Assembly: GCF_025145285.1 (NCBI RefSeq)
Contig: NZ_CP102251.1
Coordinates: 3,534,001-3,598,000 of the forward strand
Length of the DNA: 64,000 bases
From: Alistipes onderdonkii
Lineage (GTDB): Bacteria > Bacteroidota > Bacteroidia > Bacteroidales > Rikenellaceae
Direction: 5' to 3'
Made by a program: the position numbers and the translations under genes. The stretch's first letter is position 1. The number at the start of each line of letters is the position of its first letter. Below are positions 20,988-31,500 of the stretch, piece by piece. The notes below the pieces were generated by a model. The model had not been told where the DNA came from. It saw nothing but the letters and a program-made list of their open reading frames with translations, and ran no database searches.

Positions 20988-22652
20988 TTACAGCGAGAAG
21001 AGGATGAATATCTGCGCCGTCAGCACGCGCAGGAACATCACTACGGGATAGACCGTCGAATACCCCACGGCCGGCATGTCGTTGCCTGCCGTCGCATTGG
21101 CGTAGGCCAGCGCCGGGGGATCGGTCGTCGATCCGGCGATAAGTCCCATCAGCGTGTAGTAGTTCATCTTGAGCCACAGCCGCGCTACCAGCGCGACGAT
21201 TATCAGCGGCAGGACGGTGATGGCGACACCGTATCCGATCCAGCGGTAACCGCCGTCGACGATGGCGTCGATGAATCCGTCGCCCGCGCCGATGCCCACC
21301 GCCGCGAGGAACAGCGCGATGCCGATTTCGCGCAGCATCAGGTTGGCGCTCATCGTAGTGTAGGTGACCAGGTGGAAATGCGTGCCGAAGCGTCCGATCA
21401 GGATGGCCACGATCAGCGGGCCTCCTGCCAGTCCGAGCTTCACGGGCTGGGGTACGTTGAGCAGCGGAATCGACCCCAGCAGCACACCTAAAGCGATACC
21501 TACGAAGATCGTCACCAAATTAGGCTGGTTCAGCTTCTTGAGCGAGTTGCCCAATACGTCGGCCACCTGCGCCACGGCTTTCGCGGGCCCTACGACCATC
21601 ACGCGGTCGCCGACCTGCAGTTCCAAGCCCTGATAGGGGATCAGATCGACGCCCGCGCGGTTTACGCGCGTGATGGTGATGCCGTATTTCGTGCGCAGGC
21701 GCAGGTCGGAGAATTTCTTGCCGTTGAGCGACGATTTCGTAATCAGGATGCGGCGCGACACCAGCTCGGCATTGGGCGTATTGTTGCCCCACTGCTCGTC
21801 GGTCATCTCCACGCGGCGGCCGAAGAAGGCCACGATCGCCTCGATGTCCTCGGCCTGCGAGATCAGCCACAGCCGGTCGCCGATATGTATCACGCTCTCC
21901 GCATCGGCCATCGAGATCGTTCCGTCGGGACGCAGGATGCGCGATATGACGAACTGACGGTTGATCAGGTCGCGGACATAGGCCACCGTGCGGCCGTCGA
22001 GCGTCTTGTTGGTGAATTCGACCGAAACCTTGTCGGCGAGTTTGTGTTCGCGGCTCAGCGCCGCCAGCCCCTCGTCCTCCTTTTCGAACTTCACGCGCAG
22101 GGCGTAGCGGATGAAGATCATCGTGAATATGATGCCCACGACGCCGAGCGGATAAGCCACGGCGTATCCCAGCGCGATCGTGGGGTCTTCGATTCCCAAC
22201 GCATCGGTGTAAGCCTGCTGCGCGGCACCCAGTCCGGGGGTGTTGGTCACTGCGCCCGAAAGGATGCCGACCATCGTCGGAATCGGCGTGCCCGTCGCCA
22301 GATGAACTACATAGGCCGTCGCCACGCCCAGCAGTACGATCGCTACGGCACACATGACCAGCGTCATGCCGCCGTGTTTGAACGATGCGAAAAATCCCGG
22401 TCCGACTTGCAGACCGATCGAGAAGACGAACAGAATCAGCCCGAATTCCTGCACGAAGTGCCTGACCTCGCCGTCCACCGTCATTCCGAAATGACTCAGG
22501 ACGATACCTACGAACAGAATCCATGTGATTCCGAGCGAGATGCCGCCGATTTTGACTTTTCCGAGCAAAATGCCGATGGTGATGACCAATGCGAAGGTCA
22601 GCACGGCATGGGCGATGCCGCTGCCGAAGAACAAGGTGTGTAACCACTCCAT
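20988..22652 (-). CDS. AspT/YidE-type membrane transporter with two RCK_C domains
   Basis: The 554-residue inner-membrane protein has two blocks of about five hydrophobic helices (residues 10-190 and 385-554) that flank two cytosolic TrkA-C/RCK_C-like domains (about 210-380; note VGDRVMVVGPAKAVAQVADVLG). This layout is that of the aspartate:alanine exchanger (AAEx) family, which includes AspT, YidE and YbjL. GLQVGPGFF and the AGSTTDPPALAYA repeat motif of the duplicated core are present. The substrate is unknown; an anion or amino-acid exchange is expected from the family. An aminotransferase lies downstream but has its own promoter. Confidence 0.88.
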   Translation of the reverse strand: MEWLHTLFFGSGIAHAVLTFALVITIGILLGKVKIGGISLGITWILFVGIVLSHFGMTVDGEVRHFVQEFGLILFVFSIGLQVGPGFFASFKHGGMTLVMCAVAIVLLGVATAYVVHLATGTPIPTMVGILSGAVTNTPGLGAAQQAYTDALGIEDPTIALGYAVAYPLGVVGIIFTMIFIRYALRVKFEKEDEGLAALSREHKLADKVSVEFTNKTLDGRTVAYVRDLINRQFVISRILRPDGTISMADAESVIHIGDRLWLISQAEDIEAIVAFFGRRVEMTDEQWGNNTPNAELVSRRILITKSSLNGKKFSDLRLRTKYGITITRVNRAGVDLIPYQGLELQVGDRVMVVGPAKAVAQVADVLGNSLKKLNQPNLVTIFVGIALGVLLGSIPLLNVPQPVKLGLAGGPLIVAILIGRFGTHFHLVTYTTMSANLMLREIGIALFLAAVGIGAGDGFIDAIVDGGYRWIGYGVAITVLPLIIVALVARLWLKMNYYTLMGLIAGSTTDPPALAYANATAGNDMPAVGYSTVYPVVMFLRVLTAQIFILFSL

Positions 22653-22688
22653 ATTAACCTACTTTTGTGCGAATTGCCAGCAATTGTG

Positions 22689-22696
22689 CAAAAGTA
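22689..22696 (-). promoter_or_regulatory. -7 element (TACTTTTG) for the transporter
   Basis: Minus-strand TACTTTTG fits TAnnTTTG, 36 bases before the transporter ATG. Confidence 0.45.
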
Positions 22697-22779
22697 GTAT
22701 TTATTATAGAATTTAAAAAACTTTGATGCGACTTTTATGAGCCCGATATATGCCCGTCCGCCTGCCGCAGGGCTTACTG

Positions 22780-23478
22780 CTAATACAGATACCGCTCCAT
22801 CAGCGGCATCAGCAGCGCCGTAGCCAATCCCATCAGGGCCATCGCCAGCCCGCTCAGGGCTCCTTCGACGGCTCCCATCTCGATGGCGCGCGCCGTACCG
22901 ATGCCGTGCGCCGCGGCTCCCAGCGCAAACCCCCTTGCTTCGGCATCCCGCACGCCGCAGCGGCGCAGGATCCACTCGCCGAAGATACTGCCGAAGATCC
23001 CCACGCAGAACACCACGACCGACGTGACGGGGACGATGCCGCCCAGCGGCCCCGAAACCGACACGGCGATGGGCACGGTGACCGACTTGGGGGCTATCGA
23101 GTTGAGTATCTCGCGTCCGGCGCCGAACGCCATGGCGATATATACGACGCTCAGCACGCCCGCCACGCAACCCGCAAGGGTGGCGATGCCGACCGGGAGC
23201 AGGCTTCCGCGCAGTTGTTCGACCTGTTCGTAGAGCAGGTAGCCGAGTGCGACGACCGACATGCCCAGGGCAAAGTCGAGGATGCCCGTGGCTTCCTGGT
23301 AGCGGGCATAGCCGATGTCCGCCGCACGGAGGAATACGATGACGGCGACGAACGTGAGCAGCACGGGATGCAGCAGCGGCATCCGGATGCGGCGGTAGAC
23401 CGCCGTCCCGAGGCAGTAAAGCCCCACGGTGAGCGTCAGCAGGAAGAGGTCGGTGGAGAGGAACGCCTTGTCAATCAT
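22780..23478 (-). CDS. lrgB: LrgB-family membrane protein
   Basis: A 232-residue protein with about seven hydrophobic segments and the LrgB/CidB signature: LLHPVLLTF early, and GSIFGEWILRRCGVRDAEARGFALGAAAHGIGTARA late. LrgB works with LrgA in the holin-like Lrg/Cid system, linked to control of murein hydrolysis and to export of small organic acids such as pyruvate; the role in Bacteroidota is little studied. Its start overlaps the end of lrgA by 8 bases, so the two are co-translated. Length is normal. Confidence 0.9.
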   Translation of the reverse strand: MIDKAFLSTDLFLLTLTVGLYCLGTAVYRRIRMPLLHPVLLTFVAVIVFLRAADIGYARYQEATGILDFALGMSVVALGYLLYEQVEQLRGSLLPVGIATLAGCVAGVLSVVYIAMAFGAGREILNSIAPKSVTVPIAVSVSGPLGGIVPVTSVVVFCVGIFGSIFGEWILRRCGVRDAEARGFALGAAAHGIGTARAIEMGAVEGALSGLAMALMGLATALLMPLMERYLY

Positions 23479-23863
23479 TGTCCGGGGTGTTTACGGCGGT
23501 TTCACGAAGGTGCCGGATGCGGCGCAGGCGCGAGCGGCGGTTCAGGCTCTGGAACGTCTGCCCCGTCACCAGCAGGACGATGATCGTCGAGGCGATGCCC
23601 GAGATTACGATCGCCCACAGGTTGTCGAGGATCACGCGGTAGGAGTCCATCAGCCCTACGCCGTAGGGGACGAAGAAGAGTGCCATGGCCCCCAGCAGGA
23701 ACCGGGCTGCGGGACGTACCGTTTCGGCTTTGACCCAATGCAGGCACAAGGCTGCGAAGAGCAGGATCATGCCGATGATGTTACCTGAAACATAACCTCC
23801 GGTAAGGATGCTCAATGCATTGCCGATCAGCCAGAAAAGAAGGATGTAAAAAAGTCCGGACAT
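23471..23863 (-). CDS. lrgA: LrgA/CidA-family holin-like membrane protein
   Basis: A 130-residue protein with four hydrophobic helices and the CidA/LrgA pattern (GNIIGMILLFAALCL, then AARFLLGAMALFFVPYGVGLMDSY). It resembles phage holins in size and topology and is the partner of LrgB just downstream. No LytSR-type regulator is adjacent, so induction cannot be deduced. First gene of a two-gene operon. Confidence 0.9.
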   Translation of the reverse strand: MSGLFYILLFWLIGNALSILTGGYVSGNIIGMILLFAALCLHWVKAETVRPAARFLLGAMALFFVPYGVGLMDSYRVILDNLWAIVISGIASTIIVLLVTGQTFQSLNRRSRLRRIRHLRETAVNTPDND

Positions 23864-23886
23864 TGCGTGTGCGCTTGATTCCGGGG

Positions 23887-23894
23887 CAAAGATA
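23887..23894 (-). promoter_or_regulatory. -7 element (TATCTTTG) for lrgAB
   Basis: Exact minus-strand TAnnTTTG match 23 bases before the lrgA ATG. Confidence 0.5.
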
Positions 23895-24149
23895 ATGTTT
23901 CCCGGCGGAAATTGTTCCTCCCGCCTGCGATTTTATGCGCGGCGTGCCGCCTCCGGCTTCGGAGGCGCATTCCGGATCGGGCTTGCGGGAGATGCCGGCC
24001 TTGCCGTTGTCCGTGGACGGGCGCCATCCTGCGGGGTGTGGCCGCCGGAAACCTCTTTTTTGGGGAGGTAACCCGGCATGCCGGTGGAAAAATGGCGGAA
24101 AGGGAGGATCCGTCCGATCCGCACCCCTTTCCGGCGAGCGGGCCTTTTC
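23895..24149. other. Intergenic region between the feo cluster and lrgA, no supported gene
   Basis: GC-rich sequence with several short inverted repeats (for example GCCTCCGGCTTCGGAGGC at 23948-23965) but no frame with a recognisable product. Confidence 0.4.
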
Positions 24150-24169
24150 AGCCCGGTATTTTTCGGGCT
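24150..24169 (-). terminator. Short hairpin at the end of the feo operon
   Basis: AGCCCG and CGGGCT arms around an AT-rich loop overlap the stop codon of the small Cys-rich gene. The stem is short and no strong T-run follows, so this is a weak call. Confidence 0.4.
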
Positions 24170-24347
24170 ATGGTCTGCCGTTGCCGCCACGCCCCCTGCG
24201 GCGTGCCGTCTTAAGCGCGCAATGCGTACTGGCGCACGACGCGCATCCGCCGCGCCCCCTGCCCCTGAAGAAGCACCACATCCGCCGCAGTACGACGGCT
24301 GCGACCACGATGCCGATACCCCAGACCGCAAAGTCCTGCCACCCCAT
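24168..24347 (-). CDS. FeoB-associated Cys-rich membrane mini-protein
   Basis: A 59-residue frame starts one base after the feoAB stop (TGA C ATG). It has an N-terminal hydrophobic helix (FAVWGIGIVVAAVVL, residues 6-20), then basic residues and cysteines at 25, 35, 38 and 43, including C-A-S-C. A small single-pass protein with a CxxC next to FeoB is the pattern of the FeoB-associated Cys-rich membrane proteins (FeoC-like position). The cysteines may handle Fe(II) or sense redox state; this is inference. Tight coupling to feoAB supports it being a real gene. Confidence 0.8.
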   Translation of the reverse strand: MGWQDFAVWGIGIVVAAVVLRRMWCFFRGRGRGGCASCASTHCALKTARRRGRGGNGRP

Positions 24348-24348
24348 G

Positions 24349-26982
24349 TCAGAGCCACATGAAAAGGCGGTAGACCGCCCATGCTACGACCCACGCCAGC
24401 ACCGTGTTGTAGGCCACGGCAGCCGTAGCCCATTTCCACCCGGCCTCGGCGCCGATGGCGGCGATGGTCGCAATGCAGGGGAAGTAGAGGAGGATGAATA
24501 CCAGGAAAGCCAGTGCCGATGCCTGCGTGAAGTCGCCGCTTGCCAGCAGCTTGCGGGAGAGGTTCACGGTTTCCTCGTCTTCGCCGGCCAGCTCTGCGAC
24601 CTTGCCCGCCTGCGTGTCCGTGCCGACCTGTGCGTCAGTGTTTTCCGCAATGCGGATCGCCGTCTGTCCGTCCGCCCCGCCGATAATGGCGATGCTGCCT
24701 TCCGGCAGGTTCCCGATCTCGATCTTTTCGCCCGATCCCGTGACGATCTCCGTCGTGCCGGCACCGGGGGCGCTTGCCGCCTCCCCGCCGTCGGGATAGA
24801 GCACGCCGAGCGTGCTGACGACGATCTCCTTGGCCGGGACACCCGACAGCAGTGCCACGCCCGCCTTCCAGTTCAGCCCCAGCGGACTGAAAATCGGCGC
24901 ACAGCTTTGCCCCAGACGCCCGAGGTAGGAGTTCTCGTAGTGGGCCGTCGTGCCGCCCTCTTCGCTGCGGGGGTAATAGCTCAGGAACCATACGACCATC
25001 GAAGCGATCAGGATCATGCCTCCCATCTTGCGCAGGTATTGCGCGCATTTGTCCCACATGTGGGTGAGCGTCGTCTTCCATGTCGGCAGGCGGTAGGGCG
25101 GCAGTTCCATGACGAAGGGCGTTTCGTCCACCGGGAACATGAAGCGCCGCATCAGGCGTGCCGTGACGACGGCCAGCACGACTCCCAGCACATAGAGCCC
25201 GATCATCACCAGACTGGCGTCGGCGGCGAAGAACGTCCCGGCGAGCAGGAGGTAGATCGGTATTCGGGCACTGCATGACATGAAGGGGGTTATGAGTATG
25301 GTTATCAGCCTGCTGCTTCGGCTCTCGATCGTCCGGCAGGCCATGATGGCCGGGACATTGCAGCCGAAGCCCATGATCAGCGGGATGAACGATTTGCCGT
25401 GCAGGCCGATGCGGTGCATCACGCGGTCCATGATGAACGCGGCGCGCGCCAGATAGCCCGAATCCTCCATGAACGAGATGAACAGGTAGAGGATCATGAT
25501 GTTGGGCAGGAAGACGATGACCGCCCCCACGCCGCCGATGATGCCGTCGACCAGCAGGTCGCGCAGCGGCCCCGCGGGAAGGAGCGCGTCCACGCCGCTG
25601 CCGATCCATCCCACGAGCGTGTCGATCCACTCCTGCGGGTAGGCGCCGAGGCTGAACGTGCACCAGAACATCAGCCACATCAGGAAAAAGAAGATCGGGA
25701 AGCCCCACAGCTTGTGCGTCACGAAGGTGTCGATCAGCTTCGTGGCCGAGGCCTCTTCGCGTTTTCCCGGGGTGTAGGTCTCCTTGAGCGCCCCCTGAAT
25801 GAACCCGTATTTCTGGTTGGCGAAAGCCGTCTCGACATCCTCGCCCAGGGCCTCGGCGATGCGCTTCGCCTCGCGGTCGCGGATCTCCACCCACTCGGGA
25901 TAGCGGCTGCTGCCGCGCAGTTGTTCCTCGACCTGCCTGTCGCCTTCGAGCATCTTCATGGCATAGTAGCGTGGCGGGAAGGCCTTGGGCAGTTCGCCGC
26001 GGTAGTCGCTCATGTCGTCCTTGAGCCGCCGGAGCCCCTCCTCGATGACGGGGCCCATGTTTATATGGATGTGGCGTACGCGCTCGTCCTGATTTTCGTA
26101 CACGGCGATCACGGTGTCCAACAGCGCCTCGATACCTTTGCCGTTGCGAGCCTCGACGGGTACCATCGGTACGCCGAGCATCCGTCCCAGGTTGTCGTAA
26201 TCGAGCTCCGAACCGCGTGAATTGAGCTCGTCATACATATTGAGAGCCACCACCATGCGCGGGTTTATGTCGATCAGCTCGGTCGTCAGGTAAAGGTTGC
26301 GTTCGAGGTTCGACGCCACGACCGAGTTGATGATGACGTCGGGCGTCTTTTCGGCGATATGGCTGCGGACGTAACGCTCCTCGGGGGTATAGGCCGAAAG
26401 GGCATAGGTGCCCGGCAGGTCGGTCACCTCGAAGCGGTAGCCGCGGTAGTAGCGGTGGCCGCTCTTGGCGCCGACGGTCACGCCGCCGTAGTTGCCCACG
26501 TGTTCATGGCCGCCCGATATGGCGTTGAAAAGCGAGGTCTTGCCGCTGTTGGGGTTGCCCACGAGCGCCACGCTGATCGTGCGGCTGTGGCGCGAGATGA
26601 CCTCGTCGGCCGTGGCGCAGTCGTCGTCCGCGCCCGGTGTCCCTGCGGCAGGGCATTCGGGGATTTGTTCCGGCGTTCCGCAGCCGCAATGCCCGTGGTG
26701 GTGCCCGTGATGAGGGCGGTGACGGTGATGTCCTCCGGCAAGGTATTCGTTCACTTCGCTGTCGGAGAGTACGACGACCATGTCGGCCTCGGTACGGCGC
26801 AGCGAGATGTCGTAGCCCATGATTTTATATTCGATCGGGTCTTTCAGGGGGGCGTTGAGTATCACTTCGACCCGCTGCCCGCGGATGAACCCCATCTCCA
26901 TGATACGTCGGCGGAAGCCTCCGTGACCCGTTACCTTGAGGATCGTGGCCGACTCGCCGGTTTTAAGTTCGGATAAACGCAT
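24349..26982 (-). CDS. feoB: Fused FeoA-FeoB ferrous iron transporter
   Basis: FeoB imports Fe(II) through the inner membrane with a GTP-driven domain. The 877-residue protein starts with a FeoA SH3-like domain (1-76), a His-rich linker (residues 85-98, nine His in fourteen, followed by Cys-Gly-Cys), then the G domain with G1 GNPNSGKTS (142-150), G3 DLPGTYAL and G4 NMYDE, and C-terminal Gate and core membrane regions (FLPNIMILYLFISFMEDSGYLARAAF, GFGCNVPAI, SGVPAKEIVVSTL). A long insertion rich in acidic residues lies between the last helices. The ATG at 26982 is chosen because the -7 element at 27004-27011 falls upstream of it. FeoA and FeoB are often fused in Bacteroidota. Confidence 0.95.
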   Translation of the reverse strand: MRLSELKTGESATILKVTGHGGFRRRIMEMGFIRGQRVEVILNAPLKDPIEYKIMGYDISLRRTEADMVVVLSDSEVNEYLAGGHHRHRPHHGHHHGHCGCGTPEQIPECPAAGTPGADDDCATADEVISRHSRTISVALVGNPNSGKTSLFNAISGGHEHVGNYGGVTVGAKSGHRYYRGYRFEVTDLPGTYALSAYTPEERYVRSHIAEKTPDVIINSVVASNLERNLYLTTELIDINPRMVVALNMYDELNSRGSELDYDNLGRMLGVPMVPVEARNGKGIEALLDTVIAVYENQDERVRHIHINMGPVIEEGLRRLKDDMSDYRGELPKAFPPRYYAMKMLEGDRQVEEQLRGSSRYPEWVEIRDREAKRIAEALGEDVETAFANQKYGFIQGALKETYTPGKREEASATKLIDTFVTHKLWGFPIFFFLMWLMFWCTFSLGAYPQEWIDTLVGWIGSGVDALLPAGPLRDLLVDGIIGGVGAVIVFLPNIMILYLFISFMEDSGYLARAAFIMDRVMHRIGLHGKSFIPLIMGFGCNVPAIMACRTIESRSSRLITILITPFMSCSARIPIYLLLAGTFFAADASLVMIGLYVLGVVLAVVTARLMRRFMFPVDETPFVMELPPYRLPTWKTTLTHMWDKCAQYLRKMGGMILIASMVVWFLSYYPRSEEGGTTAHYENSYLGRLGQSCAPIFSPLGLNWKAGVALLSGVPAKEIVVSTLGVLYPDGGEAASAPGAGTTEIVTGSGEKIEIGNLPEGSIAIIGGADGQTAIRIAENTDAQVGTDTQAGKVAELAGEDEETVNLSRKLLASGDFTQASALAFLVFILLYFPCIATIAAIGAEAGWKWATAAVAYNTVLAWVVAWAVYRLFMWL

Positions 26983-27003
26983 TGTCGCTCTTTGTTTTGG
27001 CGC

Positions 27004-27011
27004 CAAAGATA
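27004..27011 (-). promoter_or_regulatory. -7 element (TATCTTTG) for feoAB
   Basis: Exact minus-strand TAnnTTTG match 21 bases before the feoAB ATG. I saw no convincing Fur box around it. Confidence 0.55.
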
Positions 27012-27152
27012 CGACTTTGCGGCCGGATATGCAATCCCCATTTGTGGGTATATTGGGGCGCGTATCCGGCCTGCCGCTTCTGTGCGGCAGGGCGGGGCCG
27101 GTCCGTCGGCGCGCCGTTTTTCGCCTGTGTCAAACGCCTGCGTCGGGCGGCG

Positions 27153-28517
27153 CTACCACCCGCCGCCCAGCGCCTTGCAGAGGTTCACGTAGTTGATGTA
27201 CTGCTGCGCCACGAGGTTCACCAGCCCCATCTGCGACTGGTAGAGGCTTCGTTGGGCGTCGATCACGTCGAGGTAGTCCGACAGCCCGCTGCGGTAGAGC
27301 GCCTGCGTCATGGTGGCGATACGGTCGTTCGAGACGACCAGTTCGCAGTAGCGCTCCGCCTGCCCGCGGTAGGTGGCGATGGCGACCAGCGCCTTCTCGA
27401 CATCTGCGAATGCCGTCAGCACGGTTTGCTCGTAAGTCTTTGCCGCCTGCGTATAACGTTCCATGGCTGCCAGCTCCGAGCGGCGCAGCTTGCCGAAGGC
27501 GAACAGGGGTTGCGTGAGCGAGCCCAGCGCATCCCACGCCCAGGGGTTTGCCGCAGTTAAACCTTTGATCGAGTTGGATGCTATTCCGCCTTTGGCCGTC
27601 AGTGCGATGGACGGGAACCTTGCCCCGCGTGCGACCCCGGCTTCGGCAGCCGCCCGAAGCATGTCGTAACGCGCTTCCATGATGTCCGGACGCCGCTTGA
27701 GCAGTTCCGACGGAAGCCCTACGGGGATGTCGGCGGGATGGCGGTCTACGAGCAGGCGCAGCCCCGAGCCCGTGCTGTCCGCCGCCTGCGGCGTTTCGCC
27801 CAGCAGGATGTCGAGCGACAGCCGCGTCTGCTTCACGGCACGTTCGTATTGCGGGATGTCCGCCTCGGCCGTGTAGACCAGGCTGCGTGCCTGCTCCAGC
27901 GCCACGCCGTCCGACATGCCGTAGCGGAACATCGAGTCGATCAGTGCGGCCGATTCGCGCCGCAGGGTGCAGCTGCGCCGGGCGATCGCCAGGTCGCGTT
28001 CGTATTCGAGCAGCGTGAAGTAGGTCGTGGCAACCTCCGCGGCCAGCGACAGCCGCACGCCCCGCAGCGCCCATTCCGAAGAGGCGATTTGCGCCCTGGC
28101 CGCCCGTTTGGCGTTGCGCAGCTGCCCGAACAGGGCGATTTCCCACGAGAGCGACGGTTCGACGGCGTAGGTCTGTACGATCTTGGTCTGCGGCGTGTAT
28201 TCCCCCTCGGCCGTGACGCCTATGCCCACCTGGGGCAGGAACTGCGCCCGCACGACGCCGAGGTTCTGCCGCGCCTCTTCCACGCGCGAAGCCGCTACGG
28301 CCACGTCGCGGTTGTTCTCCAGCGCCCGCTGCACGAGGTTGTCGAGCACCGTGTCCCCGAACAGCCGCCACCAGTCGGAGGCGAGCGCCGCGGTGTCCCG
28401 CGGGAAGCCTTCGCCGTAGAGGTAGCCGTCGGGCACGTCGACCTTGGGCGGGTAGAAACGGGGTGTGCAGGCCGCGCAGGCGAGCGCGAAGATTACGGTA
28501 AGGTATCCGGTTTTCAT
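27153..28517 (-). CDS. Outer-membrane efflux lipoprotein (TolC/OprM type)
   Basis: The 454-residue protein has a lipoprotein signal (ALACAAC, Cys 17) and the two-repeat outer-membrane efflux domain: DWWRLFGDTVLDNLVQRALENNRDVAVAASRV-type opening, LSWEIALFGQLRN, and the second half ending YLDVIDAQRSLYQSQ. It forms the outer-membrane duct of the tripartite RND pump encoded just upstream. The start ATG overlaps the pump gene's stop (ATGA), so translation is coupled. The open frame extends further upstream to 29102, but that part lies within the pump gene in another phase and is not coding. Confidence 0.92.
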   Translation of the reverse strand: MKTGYLTVIFALACAACTPRFYPPKVDVPDGYLYGEGFPRDTAALASDWWRLFGDTVLDNLVQRALENNRDVAVAASRVEEARQNLGVVRAQFLPQVGIGVTAEGEYTPQTKIVQTYAVEPSLSWEIALFGQLRNAKRAARAQIASSEWALRGVRLSLAAEVATTYFTLLEYERDLAIARRSCTLRRESAALIDSMFRYGMSDGVALEQARSLVYTAEADIPQYERAVKQTRLSLDILLGETPQAADSTGSGLRLLVDRHPADIPVGLPSELLKRRPDIMEARYDMLRAAAEAGVARGARFPSIALTAKGGIASNSIKGLTAANPWAWDALGSLTQPLFAFGKLRRSELAAMERYTQAAKTYEQTVLTAFADVEKALVAIATYRGQAERYCELVVSNDRIATMTQALYRSGLSDYLDVIDAQRSLYQSQMGLVNLVAQQYINYVNLCKALGGGW

Positions 28518-31500
28518 AGTTTTTCCTCCTGTTTTTTGCGTTCGCGGCGGCGTTCGAAATTCCCGATGCGCCCTACGAAATAGTAGAGTGCCGGGTAGAC
28601 GAAGATGCCCAGCAGCGTGGCGAACAGCATACCGCCCACCAGTGCCACGCCCATGATGTTGCGTGCCGTGGCGTAGACCCCGCTGGCGAATACCAGCGGC
28701 ATGACGCCGAGGATGAACGCGAAGGCGGTCATGATGATCGGCCGCACGCGCAGTTTGGCGGCGCCGATCGCGGCGTCCATCAGCGACAGGCCCTTTTCGT
28801 TGAACAGCCGGTCGGCGTATTCCACGACCAGGATGGCGTTCTTGGCCGCCAGGCCGATGAGCATGACCAGCGAAATCTGCATGTAGACATCGTTGACGAA
28901 GAAGGCGTCCAAAAGGTGCGATACCCCGATGAAGAGCACGGCGCCCAGCACTGCGACGGGGACGCTCATCAGGATCGCCAGCGGCAGTCCCCACGATTCG
29001 TAGAGCGCCGCGAGGGCCAGGAAGACGAACACCAGCGCCAGCAGGTAGACCAGCCCACCCGTCTTCGAGGCATTGGCTTCCTGATAGGAGGTGCCGCTCC
29101 ACGCCGTGCCGATGTCGTCGGGCAGCACCTCGCCGGCCGTACGGGTGATCTGCTGCATGACGGTCGTGGTCGAGGCGCGCGCCGCGGGCGTCACCGTGAG
29201 GGAGATCGAGCGGTAGAGGTTGAACTGCGAGACGTATTCCACGCCCACCGTGTCGACGACCTCCACGAACGACGATACGGGCACGCTCTCACCCGAGGAC
29301 GAGGCGACGTAGTAATTGTCGAGCGAACGTTTGTCGATCCGGTATTCGGGAGCCGCCTGAATATAGGTCTGGTAGAGCTTGCCGAAACGCGAGAAGTTGT
29401 TGATGTAGGCGCCTCCCAGCAGGGTCGTCAGGTCGCCGTACAGCACGCCCAGGTCGACGCCTGCGGCGAGCGCCTGCTCCTTGTCGATGCGCAGGCGGCG
29501 CTGGGGCACCCCGGCGTTGAACTGCGTGGTCACCGAGGCGATCGAGGGCTGTTTGCGCAACGAATCCATCAGCCGTCCGGCCTGGGCGAGCAGGTAGGCC
29601 GTGCCGCGCCCTTCGAGATCCTGCACCTCGACCGATACGCCCGAGGTGATGCCCAGCCCGGGGATCGAGGGCGGGATGAAGGCATAGCACTCGGCTCCCG
29701 GCACGGCGACGTACAACTCGTCGGTGAGTTTCTGTGCGATTTCCATGGCCGAGAGTTTGCGGTCGGCGAAGTCGACCAGCGAGACGAAGATGATGCCGCT
29801 GTCGGTCGAGGCGATGCCCGCCATCATGTTGAAACCCGCGGCGAACGAGGTCGAGGCCACTTCGGGCAGGATGCGGATCACGGCGTCGGCCTCTTCCATG
29901 GCGGCCTGTGTGACGGGAAGCGCCGAGGCTTCGGGCGTGGAGACCATCACCATGACGTAGCCCTGGTCTTCCTCGGGGAGGAACCCCGCGGGCAGCTTGC
30001 GCCATACGACGAAGATGACCGCGAGTACCACGGCGATGAATACGCCCGTGCGCGTCACGTGGCGGATAAGCGTCGGCGTAAAGGCCGTATAGCGATCCAT
30101 GTTGCGGGAGAAGGAGCGGTTGAAGGCGGCGAAAAAGCCTTTCTGCGGCGGTTCGCGGCGGCGCAGCAGCAGGGCGCAAAGCGCCGGGGAGAGCGTCAGG
30201 GCGTTGAATGCCGAGATCACCACCGAGACGGCGATCGTGATGGAGAACTGCTGGAACAGCCGCCCCGTGATGCCGCCCGTGAACGACACGGGGACGAATA
30301 CGGCCAGCAGCACGACCGTCGTGGCGACGATGGGCGAGGCGACGTTTTTCATGGCTTCGAGCGCCGCGGCGCGGGGCCGCATGCCGGCGGCGATATTGAC
30401 CTGCGCGGCCTCGACGACCACGATGGCGTCGTCGACCACCAGGCCGATGGCCAGCACCAGCCCCAGCAGCGAGATGATGTTGACCGAGAAGCCCAGCAGC
30501 GGGAAGAGCGCGAAGGCCCCGATGAGCGAGACGGGGATAGCCACGAGCGGGATGACGGTCGCCCGCCAGTCCTGGATGAAGAGGTAGATGATGAAGATCA
30601 CCAGGATGAGGGCGATCACCAGCGTGTGGAATATGTCCCGGATACCGGCGTCGATGCTGGTCGTGGTGTCGACGATCGTGGTGGCCGCAATGCCGTCGGG
30701 CATGCGTTTTTCGAGCCGTGCCATCGCCGCCCTGACCTTCTTGCCCACCTCCACGGCGTTGCTGCCGGGCTGCTGGTAGACGACGATCATGGCCGTGGGC
30801 TTGCCCTCGAAGAGCGAGCTCACGCCGTAGCTCTGGCTGCCGAGCGAAACCTCGGCCACATCGCACAGCCGGATCTGCTGGCCTTCCGAAGTCGTGACGA
30901 CCACGATGTCGCCGAACTGCGCGGGGGTGGTGATCTGCGGCGGCATGGTCACCGTATAAGTATAGGTGGTGCCGTCGGGCGCGGGTTCGGCCCCGAACTG
31001 CCCGGCGGGGTAGATGCCTCCCTGGTTCTCGATGGCCGCGGTGACGGCCGAAACCGGGATGCCGTAGTATTTCAGCACGTCGGGCTTGAGCCATACGCGC
31101 ATGGCGTACTCGCCGGCGCCCATGATCGACACTTTGCCTACGCCGTCGATCTTGAGCAGCTCGTTCTGGAGGTTGATGTAAGCGTAGTTGGAGAGGAACT
31201 CGGCGTCATAGCGTCCATCGCTGTGCAGCGAGAAGACCAGCAGGAAGCCGGTCATGGTCTTGCGCGTGGTGACGCCCTGCTTGGTGACCGTCGCCGGGAG
31301 CTGTGCGGTGGCCGAAGAGACGTTGTTCTGCGTGAAGATGGCGTCCAGGTCGGGGTCGGAGCCTATGTCGAAGGTCACCTGCATGACCATCGAACCGTCG
31401 TTGGCGCTGGTGGTCTGCAAGTAGAGCATGTCGCTCACGCCCATGACGCTCTGCGCCACGGGCGTCGCCACGGCGTTGTTGACCGTCTCGGCATCGGCGC

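Noticed and set aside
28518..29102. Longer start for the outer-membrane efflux lipoprotein
   Set aside because: The extension lies inside the permease gene; the ATG at 28517 begins a lipoprotein signal and overlaps the permease stop as ATGA.
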